Source: Chloroflexota bacterium (GTDB lineage Bacteria > Chloroflexota > Dehalococcoidia > Lucifugimonadales > UBA3495). Taken from it: DNA of 9,480 nucleotides. Positions 1-6,093 of the stretch are shown piece by piece. Both the position numbers and the translations under genes were made by a program. How positions within the stretch are numbered: position 1 is the stretch's first letter; each line of letters begins with the position of its first letter. The notes under the pieces are model-generated. The model had not been told where the DNA came from. It made no database searches and saw only the letters and a list, made by a program, of their open reading frames with translations. The stretch lies in the NCBI GenBank assembly GCA_022561675.1, contig JADFQT010000080.1:1-9480 (forward strand), written 5' to 3'.

Positions 1-97
1 GGTCATTGGCTCGGAAACAGTTGCACTTGGCAAGGATACCGCCACCCAGACTGAACAAAAGCAGGATACCGCCGAAGGTAGCTATTGCTATCTCCAT
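1..97 (-). CDS. N-terminus of a small hydrophobic protein, partial at left edge
   Basis: The minus strand has an ATG at 97-95 preceded by a very strong Shine-Dalgarno (AAAGGAGGAG, 113-104, 6 nt spacing). From there 32 codons stay open to the window edge, beginning MEIAIATFGG and continuing with Leu/Phe/Gly-rich residues (about 4-23), then a Lys-Cys-Asn-Cys stretch. This looks like a membrane segment followed by a cytoplasmic or cysteine-containing segment. I do not recognise the family. The start lies 10 nt inside the 3' end of the upstream FAH reading frame, so translation would be coupled to it. The ribosome site is the main reason to believe in this gene; the rest lies outside the window. 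It could be a small membrane protein or the first helix of a transporter. Confidence 0.5.
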   Translation of the reverse strand, partial: MEIAIATFGGILLLFSLGGGILAKCNCFRAND

Positions 98-786
98 GAC
101 ATTCTCCTCCTTTGGTTCCAATATAGCCGCTGGCATTCTCCATCGACCCAAAGACGTATTTGCAGATGGTGGGGATCTGGGATTTCGTCCTTGGTAACGA
201 TACAAGGGCCTATGGGGGCGAAGGTATTAAATGACTTCCACGGCGAGATCGGCATGGAGGTCGTGTTCCTGGGACCACCGGTTCGAGCGCCTGCCGGCAG
301 CCGGGCGGATACGTCCACTCCACCCATATACCCGAACACGCAGTCCAAGGCGTCACTTTGCTTGACTTCTTTACCAGCGCTACCAAAAATCAGCACCAGC
401 TCCGCCTCGTGATGGAAAATGTTGATGTCGTCGGGTGGGAGGACTACGGTGTCGCCGGGGCCAATGACAGCGTCGGAAGACTTTAAGAATCCCCACATCG
501 GCGAAGGCTCTCTGGCGCCGAACTCGCGATAGTTGCCCCCCATACACAAGATTTTGCTGGGGCGGGGCAGCGGAGGCCGAAGCGAAACACTGGAGAGGGG
601 CACCGCGGCGCCCTCCTGCTGCAGACGAGAAAGATCGTCGCGAAGTTCATCTATGTGGGTGATGATCGCCTCCATGGCCTCCTGACCGACGCGGACGCCC
701 AGCGGCGCGACCACCTCGCTGATATCCACCAAGTCGTCGTCTCTTAGCAAACCCGGTCGACCATCATTGAACAAGACAAGCTTCAT
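88..786 (-). CDS. FAH-family hydrolase/isomerase, C-terminally truncated
   Basis: Fumarylacetoacetate-hydrolase-fold protein. The family hydrolyses, decarboxylates or isomerises beta-keto or oxo-enoic acids and needs a divalent metal. From the chosen ATG (786; GGAGAG at 797-792) the product is 232 aa. An N-terminal MKLVLFNDG segment leads into the core at about residue 77: PSKILCMGGNYRE (77-88), FLKSSDAVIGPGD (100-112), metal-binding HHEAEL (E127, E129), GVDVSAR (D158) and WKSFNTFAPIGP (183-194). Family resemblance continues to LQIRLWVDGE (208-217), then stops: the last 15 residues are Arg/Trp-rich and unlike the family. The expected NT-D-MIF segment, the TGTPxGVG loop and the final strand, about 70 residues, are absent. 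Neither other frame downstream restores them, so this is a deletion or junction and not a simple frameshift. An in-frame ATG at 828 also exists, but its extension adds nothing family-like. As written the protein is probably inactive. The family call is firm; the substrate is unknown. Confidence 0.85.
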   Translation of the reverse strand: MKLVLFNDGRPGLLRDDDLVDISEVVAPLGVRVGQEAMEAIITHIDELRDDLSRLQQEGAAVPLSSVSLRPPLPRPSKILCMGGNYREFGAREPSPMWGFLKSSDAVIGPGDTVVLPPDDINIFHHEAELVLIFGSAGKEVKQSDALDCVFGYMGGVDVSARLPAGARTGGPRNTTSMPISPWKSFNTFAPIGPCIVTKDEIPDPHHLQIRLWVDGECQRLYWNQRRRMSWR

Positions 787-827
787 CGGAACTCTCCATT
801 CCATGTCAAAAGAATCTGGATTCGCCA

Positions 828-862
828 TTCGGGATTTCCCAGAACCAACTGATTATCCCGAA
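828..862 (-). repeat. Intercistronic inverted repeat (8-bp perfect stem)
   Basis: TTCGGGAT (828-835) and ATCCCGAA (855-862) are perfect inverted complements around a 19-nt spacer. They lie in the 102-bp gap between the monooxygenase stop (889) and the FAH start (786). In minus-strand mRNA this would form a hairpin. No T-run follows it, so it is not a standard intrinsic terminator. It could be an mRNA-processing or stability element, or an operator. The repeat is seen; the role is inferred. Confidence 0.5.
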
Positions 863-888
863 CATCTGAGCAATTGGAACGCCTCAGA

Positions 889-2181
889 CTAGCCGGCGTC
901 TGAATCGGGATTGGCGACTTCTGCCGGGGCTGAAGTTGTCGCCATTGGCTCCCCGGTGGCGGGATCCACTTCAAAGGGCCCGGGCAGCTCCAACTCCTTG
1001 GCTATCTCTCGCACCGCTGGGATTACCTCCTCTCCCATCAGACGAAGGCTGCGCATGGCATCGTCGTGGGTCATGGCCCCGTCGCCATCCCAGAAGAAGA
1101 TACTCCCGGGCCGGAGGTACTCCAGCACGTGACGGATCTTGGGCACGACGGTCTTGGGTGTGCCGCAAATTATGGTATAGTCTTTAATCTGCTGCTCGTA
1201 GGGCCGACCCAACACGCCGGCCACCCCGCCACCTCCTCCACGAGCGGAGGTGGCCACCGCCTGCGTGGGCAGAACTCTGGTTCGCGAGGTTAGGCCGGGG
1301 AGGTTCACCAGAGCTGGGTTGACGGTCCCTTCGTTACCAGCCAGGAAAGGATTGCTGGGACCTTGGATGTACTTCCTACCGGTCTGCTCGGCCAGTTCTT
1401 CAGTTTCATCTACATGGACCTTCCATAGGTAACCTAAATTCTGAGAGCCCGATTTGTACCCCAATTCAGCGGCAGTGTCGTGATAAAGCTGAAAGGCCTG
1501 CCTGGTGGGTTCCATTTCGGTAGCCAGCATAATGTAGGGGATACGCTTTTCGGCGGCCCACATTAACGAGTCCCGGCTGACCACTCCCGGCAGCCAGATG
1601 GGCGGATGGGGTTTCTGATAGGGTCTAACCCAGGGATTCACGTGGCGATACTGGTAGTGCTTTCCTTCCCAGCGGAAGGGTCCCGGGGTAGTCCAGGCTT
1701 TAATGATAAACTCGTGGGCCTCTTGAAAACGCTCCCAGTTGTAGGTCGGCGGGGAGTTGTGAGCCACACTCTCCCGGCCGGTTCCCCGCACCCATCCCGA
1801 CACCAGCCGCCCCCTGGAGATCATATCAATCATCGCCAGTTGCTCTACCAGCCAGAGGGGATCGTCCCAGATGGGTAGGATGTTTCCCAAGAGCACTATC
1901 TTGGCTCGATGGGTCATCCGCGCCAAAATGGAGGCTTCCACATTCATGGCACCTCCCATGCAGAAAGGAGTGCCGTGGTGCTCGTTGAGCATCAGACCGT
2001 CGAAGCCCATCTCTTCGGCGTATAACTTCTCATCCAGATAACGGTTGTAGAGTTCAGCCCCGAGTACCGCGTCATAAGTTTCGTTGCTCACCGTCAGATC
2101 CATAATGGGACTGCCGGTGGCGCCGAAGTAGCCCGACTTGGGATCCTGATATGGTCGTTCGGTGAAATAACCTATAAACAT
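889..2181 (-). CDS. LLM-class (luciferase-like) flavin-dependent monooxygenase
   Basis: 430-aa member of the bacterial luciferase superfamily. These are cytoplasmic TIM-barrel enzymes that use reduced FMN and O2 to oxygenate or cleave organic substrates; partner flavin reductases are usually encoded elsewhere. Diagnostic segments are GFDGLMLNEHH (59-69), EQLAMIDMISRGRLVSGW (113-130) followed by VRGTGRE, the substrate/FMN-side PYQKPHPPIWLPG (187-199) and a C-terminal ICGTPKTVVPKI (338-349). The length is somewhat above the usual 340-400. The excess is a Gly-rich insertion, SARGGGGGVAGVLG (312-325), and an acidic/Ala-rich tail after about residue 400. The start is supported by AAGGA (2193-2189) 7 nt upstream. 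The gene lies 27 bp downstream of the alpha/beta hydrolase and upstream of the FAH protein, which fits a shared catabolic transcript. Expansion of this family is a known hallmark of SAR202 Chloroflexota. Substrate cannot be read from the sequence. Confidence 0.93.
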   Translation of the reverse strand: MFIGYFTERPYQDPKSGYFGATGSPIMDLTVSNETYDAVLGAELYNRYLDEKLYAEEMGFDGLMLNEHHGTPFCMGGAMNVEASILARMTHRAKIVLLGNILPIWDDPLWLVEQLAMIDMISRGRLVSGWVRGTGRESVAHNSPPTYNWERFQEAHEFIIKAWTTPGPFRWEGKHYQYRHVNPWVRPYQKPHPPIWLPGVVSRDSLMWAAEKRIPYIMLATEMEPTRQAFQLYHDTAAELGYKSGSQNLGYLWKVHVDETEELAEQTGRKYIQGPSNPFLAGNEGTVNPALVNLPGLTSRTRVLPTQAVATSARGGGGGVAGVLGRPYEQQIKDYTIICGTPKTVVPKIRHVLEYLRPGSIFFWDGDGAMTHDDAMRSLRLMGEEVIPAVREIAKELELPGPFEVDPATGEPMATTSAPAEVANPDSDAG

Positions 2182-2208
2182 ACTCTCATCCTTGCTGAAT
2201 CGCTGGTC

Positions 2209-3009
2209 CTAGCCCGACAGAAATTCTTGAATCAGTTCCGCAAAATGGTCCGGTTGCTCTATCTGCGGTTGGTGGCCACATTTGTCCAGCACCACCAGCG
2301 ATGAACCCGGAATGGACCTGTTATATAGCTCGCCGGCGCTCAAGGGGACGACGGCGTCTTCTCTCCCCCAGACTATGAGGGTCGAGAGCCTCTTCAGCCG
2401 CTGTAGCAGTAGCGGTAAGGCCGGGTAATACATATACGGCCTCCAGCCCAGGCGGCACGCCTCTTCTCGGGCCATCTCCCAGCTTTCTACCTGGTCTCGG
2501 GATGGATCATCGGGACACAGCTGCTGAAACTCGGGCGTGTTGACCGGATCCAGGACACTTGTGGTGAGATAGTCCTTGGCCACCGACAGAAACATGTCGT
2601 AGATCTCCCCAGTTGGGGGCTTGACTCCCAGCGCACCCACCAACACCAGTTTTTGGAACTGATCGGGATGCATGGTAGCCATCTCCGCGGCCAGCCAGCC
2701 GCCCATTGAGAAGCCCAATACCTTTACCGGTGCAATACCCAAGTCATCGAGAGCCGTTAGGTACCAGCCCGCAAGATCCCGCATGTTCATGATCCAATCC
2801 AGCCGGTCCGAGCCGCCAAAGCCCGGATGACAAGGCAGGTAAAGGGTGTAATTTTGAGCCAGCGCCTGGTGGAAGCGCAACCAGCCCGAATGCCCCATTT
2901 CACCGTGCAGGACGAGCAGTGGTTCTCCGGTACCGGCTTTACGCAGCAGCAGCTCGGTCCCGCCCACCTCGACTTGCTCTTCAGTCCAGGCACCCGGGCT
3001 AATGGTCAT
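2209..3009 (-). CDS. Alpha/beta hydrolase (C-C/ester hydrolase type)
   Basis: 266-aa single-domain alpha/beta hydrolase of the size of meta-cleavage-product and haloperoxidase-like hydrolases. Visible landmarks are the oxyanion-hole HG (35-36), PGFGGSD (62-68), the nucleophile elbow GFSMGG (Ser101), the acid in WGREDAVVP (Asp218) and the catalytic histidine in CGHQPQIEQP (His246). The cap region, about 130-200, is aromatic-rich (RPYMYYPAL). There is no signal peptide, so the enzyme is cytoplasmic. AAGGAG (3023-3018) lies 8 nt before the ATG. It is the first gene of the leftward run with the monooxygenase and FAH protein, which favours hydrolysis of an oxygenated or ring-opened intermediate. 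I could not identify a convincing promoter in the 300 bp upstream. The fold and triad are certain; the substrate is unknown. Confidence 0.92.
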   Translation of the reverse strand: MTISPGAWTEEQVEVGGTELLLRKAGTGEPLLVLHGEMGHSGWLRFHQALAQNYTLYLPCHPGFGGSDRLDWIMNMRDLAGWYLTALDDLGIAPVKVLGFSMGGWLAAEMATMHPDQFQKLVLVGALGVKPPTGEIYDMFLSVAKDYLTTSVLDPVNTPEFQQLCPDDPSRDQVESWEMAREEACRLGWRPYMYYPALPLLLQRLKRLSTLIVWGREDAVVPLSAGELYNRSIPGSSLVVLDKCGHQPQIEQPDHFAELIQEFLSG

Positions 3010-3342
3010 GGGTGTTGCTCCTTCCAGCGGCCTGACCGCACTGGCTTTCCCGCCAAAGGTTGGGTTGATAGGCGGTTTTCGAGCCTAGTCTACCAGAACC
3101 TGCCCAGGGGGGCACCCTGACATTGGCTTTGACCCACAGGGTCGTCCTGGATTTGCTCTCCACCCGGATACTCTGCAAGGAGCGACCTGCCCCCTCGGCT
3201 CTGGTCCTTTCATGTTCCGCCAAGGGATAGCAATGTTCACCACTTGCCCCCAAATTGGATGGCGAGTTTCACTGTTTTTTCACCACCTGGTCGCAGAGAC
3301 CCGATAGAATTGGCCGTGTTTCAGCCCCTAGCGAATGTTTTC
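3010..3342. other. Divergent intergenic region, no gene seen
   Basis: This separates the leftward hydrolase run from the rightward pilus operon. The hydrolase ribosome site sits at its left end (3018-3023). A minus-strand open frame crosses it but lacks family character. I see no convincing leftward promoter, RNA gene or mobile element in it. Confidence 0.55.
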
Positions 3343-3370
3343 TTGACAAAGTCGGGCTGCGGTGTAGTAT
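3343..3370 (+). promoter_or_regulatory. Sigma-70-type promoter for the pilin operon
   Basis: A perfect -35 hexamer TTGACA (3343-3348) is followed after 16 bp by TAGTAT (3365-3370), a 4/6 match to the -10 consensus. Transcription would start near 3377 and give a leader of about 120 nt before the prepilin ATG at 3498. It is the best promoter-like sequence in the divergent gap and is correctly oriented. The motif is seen; activity is inferred. Confidence 0.6.
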
Positions 3371-3483
3371 CTGGCCATAGCTGGCGGTTTTTCCCTATTA
3401 GGTACCCGGGGCAGGTTCGCAGCAATTGGGCGCATCCTACGCTGCAAGAGATGGAGCGAAACGCCCTTGTCCATTAGCCGGAT
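3371..3483 (+). other. Possibly structured 5' leader of the pilin mRNA
   Basis: About 110 nt between promoter and ribosome site contain several mutually exclusive short pairings: GCAGC (3419-3423) with GCTGC (3441-3445), GGGCG (3428-3432) with CGCCC (3462-3466), and ATGGA (3451-3455) with TCCAT (3470-3474), the last enclosing GCG-AAA-CGC. This could form alternative structures just upstream of the Shine-Dalgarno. It does not match any riboswitch consensus I can recall, including the c-di-GMP classes. The pairs are seen; regulatory meaning is speculative. Confidence 0.25.
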
Positions 3484-3490
3484 AAGGAGG
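3484..3490 (+). promoter_or_regulatory. Strong ribosome binding site of the prepilin gene
   Basis: AAGGAGG, followed by more purines, lies 7 nt before the ATG at 3498. It is the strongest ribosome site among the plus-strand genes, which fits high expression of a major structural subunit. It also fixes the start codon. Confidence 0.75.
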
Positions 3491-3497
3491 AGGAAAA

Positions 3498-3947
3498 ATG
3501 CAGACCGCAAATAGTCTCTGGTCCAAGATTCGCCGGCTAAAAATGCGCTTCCCAGCCGGCCAGGGTGGGTTTACCCTCATCGAGCTGCTGGTAGTGGTGA
3601 TAATCCTTGGAATTCTGGCTGCCGTGGTAACGGTCAACGTGGCCCGCTTCGCCGGCCGGGGCCAGGATTCGGCCAACGCCGCCGAGCTGGATAATGTACA
3701 GCTCGCCATCGACTCCTTGATGGCCCAAGAAATAGTAACGGCAGTGGACACCCCATCTGATGCGGTTTCGTTCTTCGGTAGTGGTGGTGGAAGTACGCCT
3801 CTCCTGACGAGTCCTGAGAATGTCTACCTTTACAAGGAATTCCTGCGCCAGGAGAACACTTCCATGGCTTATTGTTGGGACGAATTTGGAGAAGTTACCA
3901 AACAAGTAGACCCAACCGATGCGGATGCGGATCCGACCTGCCCCTAA
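3498..3947 (+). CDS. Type IV pilin-like major prepilin
   Basis: 149-aa prepilin. A basic leader of 24 residues ends in GQGG, and the class III cleavage site is G24|F25 in GGFTLIELLVVV, with the conserved Glu at mature +5 (E29). The hydrophobic N-terminal helix spans about 25-48 and would anchor the precursor and form the fibre core. A variable domain of about 100 residues follows, with GSGGGS near residue 95 and two C-terminal cysteines (in AYCWDEF and the final TCP). Those cysteines bracket an Asp-rich stretch, DPTDADADPT. A disulfide-closed D-region and a bound cation like that of GspG pseudopilins are possible but inferred. The strong ribosome site and a private promoter, plus a 391-bp gap before the ATPase, suggest that it is the abundant subunit. 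It could instead be a GspG-like major pseudopilin of a secretion system; sequence alone does not separate the two. Confidence 0.9.
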   Translation: MQTANSLWSKIRRLKMRFPAGQGGFTLIELLVVVIILGILAAVVTVNVARFAGRGQDSANAAELDNVQLAIDSLMAQEIVTAVDTPSDAVSFFGSGGGSTPLLTSPENVYLYKEFLRQENTSMAYCWDEFGEVTKQVDPTDADADPTCP

Positions 3948-3992
3948 ACCATATCCATCGTAGGCGGCTGACACCTTAGCATGAAGAATAAT

Positions 3993-4065
3993 GTCATTTC
4001 GAGGCGGAACGTAGTGAAGGCGAGGTATCTAAGATTTCTCGGTCGCCTCGCTCCCTCGAAATGAC
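3993..4065. repeat. Palindromic REP/MITE-like element
   Basis: Perfect 11-bp terminal inverted repeats GTCATTTCGAG (3993-4003) and CTCGAAATGAC (4055-4065) enclose a 51-bp interior. The interior holds a second inverted pair, GCGAGG (4020-4025) and CCTCGC (4046-4051), and a small palindrome ATCTAAGAT (4027-4035). There is no coding capacity. Elements with GTCATTTCGAG-type ends are, from memory, dispersed in many bacterial genomes. In mRNA it would fold 46 nt after the prepilin stop and could protect or end pilin transcripts, lowering ATPase expression relative to pilin. The repeat structure is seen; mobility and regulatory role are inferred. Confidence 0.7.
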
Positions 4066-4215
4066 CCGGTGATCTGGGTCTTCAGCTACAATACCCCCCC
4101 TGGTCAAATCTGGCAAAGGGAGACCGAGGGGATTTCGATTCACTATGGCTAGCAAGATCTGCCGCGGTCTATAACGCTATCCGGCGGCCTGGCGGAGCCC
4201 CAACCTATCATTCAG

Positions 4216-4254
4216 CTCGTAAGTCCAGTTCGTAAGCCCCACTCGTAAACCCAG
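4216..4254 (+). repeat. Three tandem 13-bp repeats upstream of the ATPase gene
   Basis: Units CTCGTAAGTCCAG (4216-4228), TTCGTAAGCCCCA (4229-4241) and CTCGTAAACCCAG (4242-4254) are exact 13-mers in register with an invariant TCGTAA core. They lie 85 bp before the ATPase start. The spacing is not a multiple of a 10.5-bp helical turn, so side-by-side operator binding is possible but not obvious. Chance replication slippage is the alternative. Confidence 0.65.
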
Positions 4255-4338
4255 TGGAGCGTTCGCATCTGCCGGCGGGATCAGGTCTTCCGCCACGCCC
4301 TCCCCAGGCAACTTCCACGAACAGGAAAAAGCGGTTAC

Positions 4339-6093
4339 ATGACAACACCGGACTCGCCGGCAACCTACAGCGGCTTAACCCGAGCCCTGGTAGCAAAGGG
4401 GCTGCTTACCGAAGAGCAGGCCGATACGGCCTTGCATGCCTACCAGCAGCCGGGACAACGGCTGTCGGTTTCGGATTATCTGGTCAAGGAAAGCCTCGTG
4501 GACCAGGCAGTCCTGCTTGGAGTGCTGGGTGACCTATACCACATTCCAGTGTCGCAAATCCAGGACGAGATGGTCGACCCGGAAGCGGTGAGTATGGTTC
4601 CGGGACGGATGGCGCTGCGCTACAACCTGTTGCCGTTGCGGATCCAAAACGACGCTTTGCTGGTGGCGACGGCCGACCCGCTAAATATCCAGGCTTTCGA
4701 CGATCTGCGGGCCCACACCCGCCGGCGCATCGACCTGGTCCTGGCCGATCCCAGCGACCTGCGTGACGCAATAAAGATCCACTTTCGCGACATCTCGGCT
4801 ATCGAGCAGGAGATAGACCGGATGTCGAGCCCGGAGACCGACAGAGAAACGGCCGAAGACCAGGCGTTAATGGAGTCGGTGAATCAGGCTCCCATCGTAA
4901 GGACGCTGGACAGCTTGATCTTCCAGGCGGTGAGGGACCGGGCCTCGGACATCCACATCCAACCCCAGCCGACACACACCTCAGTCCGGTACCGGATCGA
5001 TGGCATATTGCAGCAGGTGCTCAGCCTGCCTTTGAGTACCCACAGATCGATTATTGCCCGGCTCAAAGTGATGGCCCAGCTAAATCCCACGGAACACCGC
5101 TTCCCTCAGGACGGGCAATTTGCCGTGGATGTAGACGGTCAGACCATCGACGTCCGCCTGGCCACCGCGGCCTCCTCCTACGGAGAAATGGCCGGCCTGC
5201 GAATCCTCAGCCGCAGCAACTCGCTTCTTTCATTGACCGAGCTGGGATTTTCTCAAAATACGCTGGAAGCCACCCGCCGGCTGCTAAGATTTCCCCACGG
5301 GATGATCCTAATCGCCGGACCCACCGGTGCCGGTAAGACCACCACCCTCTACGCCTCCCTGGGTGAACTGGACAAGGTTCATCAAAATATTATCACCATA
5401 GAGGATCCGGTGGAGTATCGGTTCGAAGGGATTACCCAGCTACCGGTGAGCGCCAGATACGGCATTAGCTTCGCCAGTGGCCTTCGAGCCATAATGCGAT
5501 TGGACCCGGACGTGATTCTGGTGGGGGAGATTCGCGACGCGGAAACGGCGCAGATAGCGATTCAGGCGGCCCTGACCGGGCACCTGGTAATGTCGTCGAT
5601 TCACGCCAACGACGCCGTGGGAGCAATATTTCGGCTATTGAACCTGGGAGCCGACCGGTTCATGGTTTCTGCGGCACTGTTGGGCATCATCGCCCAGCGA
5701 ATGGTGCGAAAAGTGTGCCGGCGCTGCGCTCGGGAAGAGGACTGTTCTATTGAGGAAATCCCAATTTATCAGCAAGTCATGCGGGAACCACGACGCCGTT
5801 TCGATTACGGACAGGGATGCCAGTTTTGTGCCAGGTCAGGTTTTTTTGGTCGTACCGGAATTTTCGAGATGCTGGAAACTTCGGAGGAGCTTCAAGACAT
5901 GATCCTCCGCTCCGCCAGCGCTGGCGAGGTCCGCCGCTACTGTATCGACGCAGGAATGTCCGTTATGCTGCAGGATGGGATGGAAAAGGCTCGTCAGGGG
6001 GTAACCACGCCAGCGGAGGTCATACGGCACGCCTTCACCATAAGCAGCTCTACCAACTCGGTTACCGGTTCGGCCGGCAGGTGGAGCGAATGA
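4339..6093 (+). CDS. pilB: PilB/GspE-family pilus assembly ATPase
   Basis: 584-aa cytoplasmic hexameric ATPase that powers polymerisation of pilins or pseudopilins. An N-terminal MshEN-like domain (about 10-150; GLLTEEQADTAL, LLPLRIQNDALLVATADPLN) is followed by a linker, the N2 domain with SDIHIQP (203-209), and the catalytic domain: Walker A GPTGAGKTT (327-335), Asp box IEDPVEY (354-360), Walker B DPDVILVGEIRD (389-400) and His box TGHLVMSSIHAND (413-425). Two Cys pairs, C460/C463 and C494/C497, form the zinc module typical of assembly ATPases and absent from PilT retraction ATPases. The length is normal. The ribosome site is weak (AGGA, more than 10 nt upstream), but the N-terminus fits the family at this ATG. 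It overlaps the platform gene by 4 nt. PilB versus GspE cannot be settled here; assembly polarity is clear. A MshEN domain can bind c-di-GMP in some relatives, but I cannot confirm that here. Confidence 0.95.
   Translation: MTTPDSPATYSGLTRALVAKGLLTEEQADTALHAYQQPGQRLSVSDYLVKESLVDQAVLLGVLGDLYHIPVSQIQDEMVDPEAVSMVPGRMALRYNLLPLRIQNDALLVATADPLNIQAFDDLRAHTRRRIDLVLADPSDLRDAIKIHFRDISAIEQEIDRMSSPETDRETAEDQALMESVNQAPIVRTLDSLIFQAVRDRASDIHIQPQPTHTSVRYRIDGILQQVLSLPLSTHRSIIARLKVMAQLNPTEHRFPQDGQFAVDVDGQTIDVRLATAASSYGEMAGLRILSRSNSLLSLTELGFSQNTLEATRRLLRFPHGMILIAGPTGAGKTTTLYASLGELDKVHQNIITIEDPVEYRFEGITQLPVSARYGISFASGLRAIMRLDPDVILVGEIRDAETAQIAIQAALTGHLVMSSIHANDAVGAIFRLLNLGADRFMVSAALLGIIAQRMVRKVCRRCAREEDCSIEEIPIYQQVMREPRRRFDYGQGCQFCARSGFFGRTGIFEMLETSEELQDMILRSASAGEVRRYCIDAGMSVMLQDGMEKARQGVTTPAEVIRHAFTISSSTNSVTGSAGRWSE

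Larger units (their letters stand above)
3948..4338. other. Intergenic gap between prepilin and ATPase genes
   Basis: 391 bp with no credible gene. It holds a palindromic element (3993-4065) and a 13-bp triple tandem repeat (4216-4254), each listed separately. A TATAAC hexamer at 4170-4175 could be a -10 box, but I see no matching -35. The ATPase start has only a weak upstream AGGA. Confidence 0.6.

Noticed and set aside
800..809. TTGACA on the minus strand just before the FAH start
   Set aside because: A matching -10 box would fall on the start codon, so it cannot be a functional promoter for this gene.
2999..3253. 84-aa minus-strand open frame overlapping the hydrolase start
   Set aside because: No family resemblance, no ribosome site and a composition like a chance frame; the hydrolase has a clear start inside it.
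3400..3480. Possible riboswitch (c-di-GMP or similar) or tRNA-like T-arm in the pilin leader
   Set aside because: The conserved core bases of the c-di-GMP classes are absent, and GGTTCGC is not flanked by a T-arm stem or acceptor stem.
4086..4091. TACAAT as a -10 box for the ATPase gene
   Set aside because: No acceptable -35 hexamer at 16-18 bp upstream.
3948..4338. CRISPR array
   Set aside because: The only repeats are one inverted pair and one 13-bp triple repeat without spacers.
4208..4532. Open frames on both strands over the ATPase upstream region
   Set aside because: No ribosome sites or protein families; they overlap the ATPase N-terminus in other frames.
5817..6089. N-terminal extension of the platform protein
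   Set aside because: The open frame overlaps the ATPase C-terminal coding region in another frame and has no family resemblance; the ATGA start at 6090 fits.
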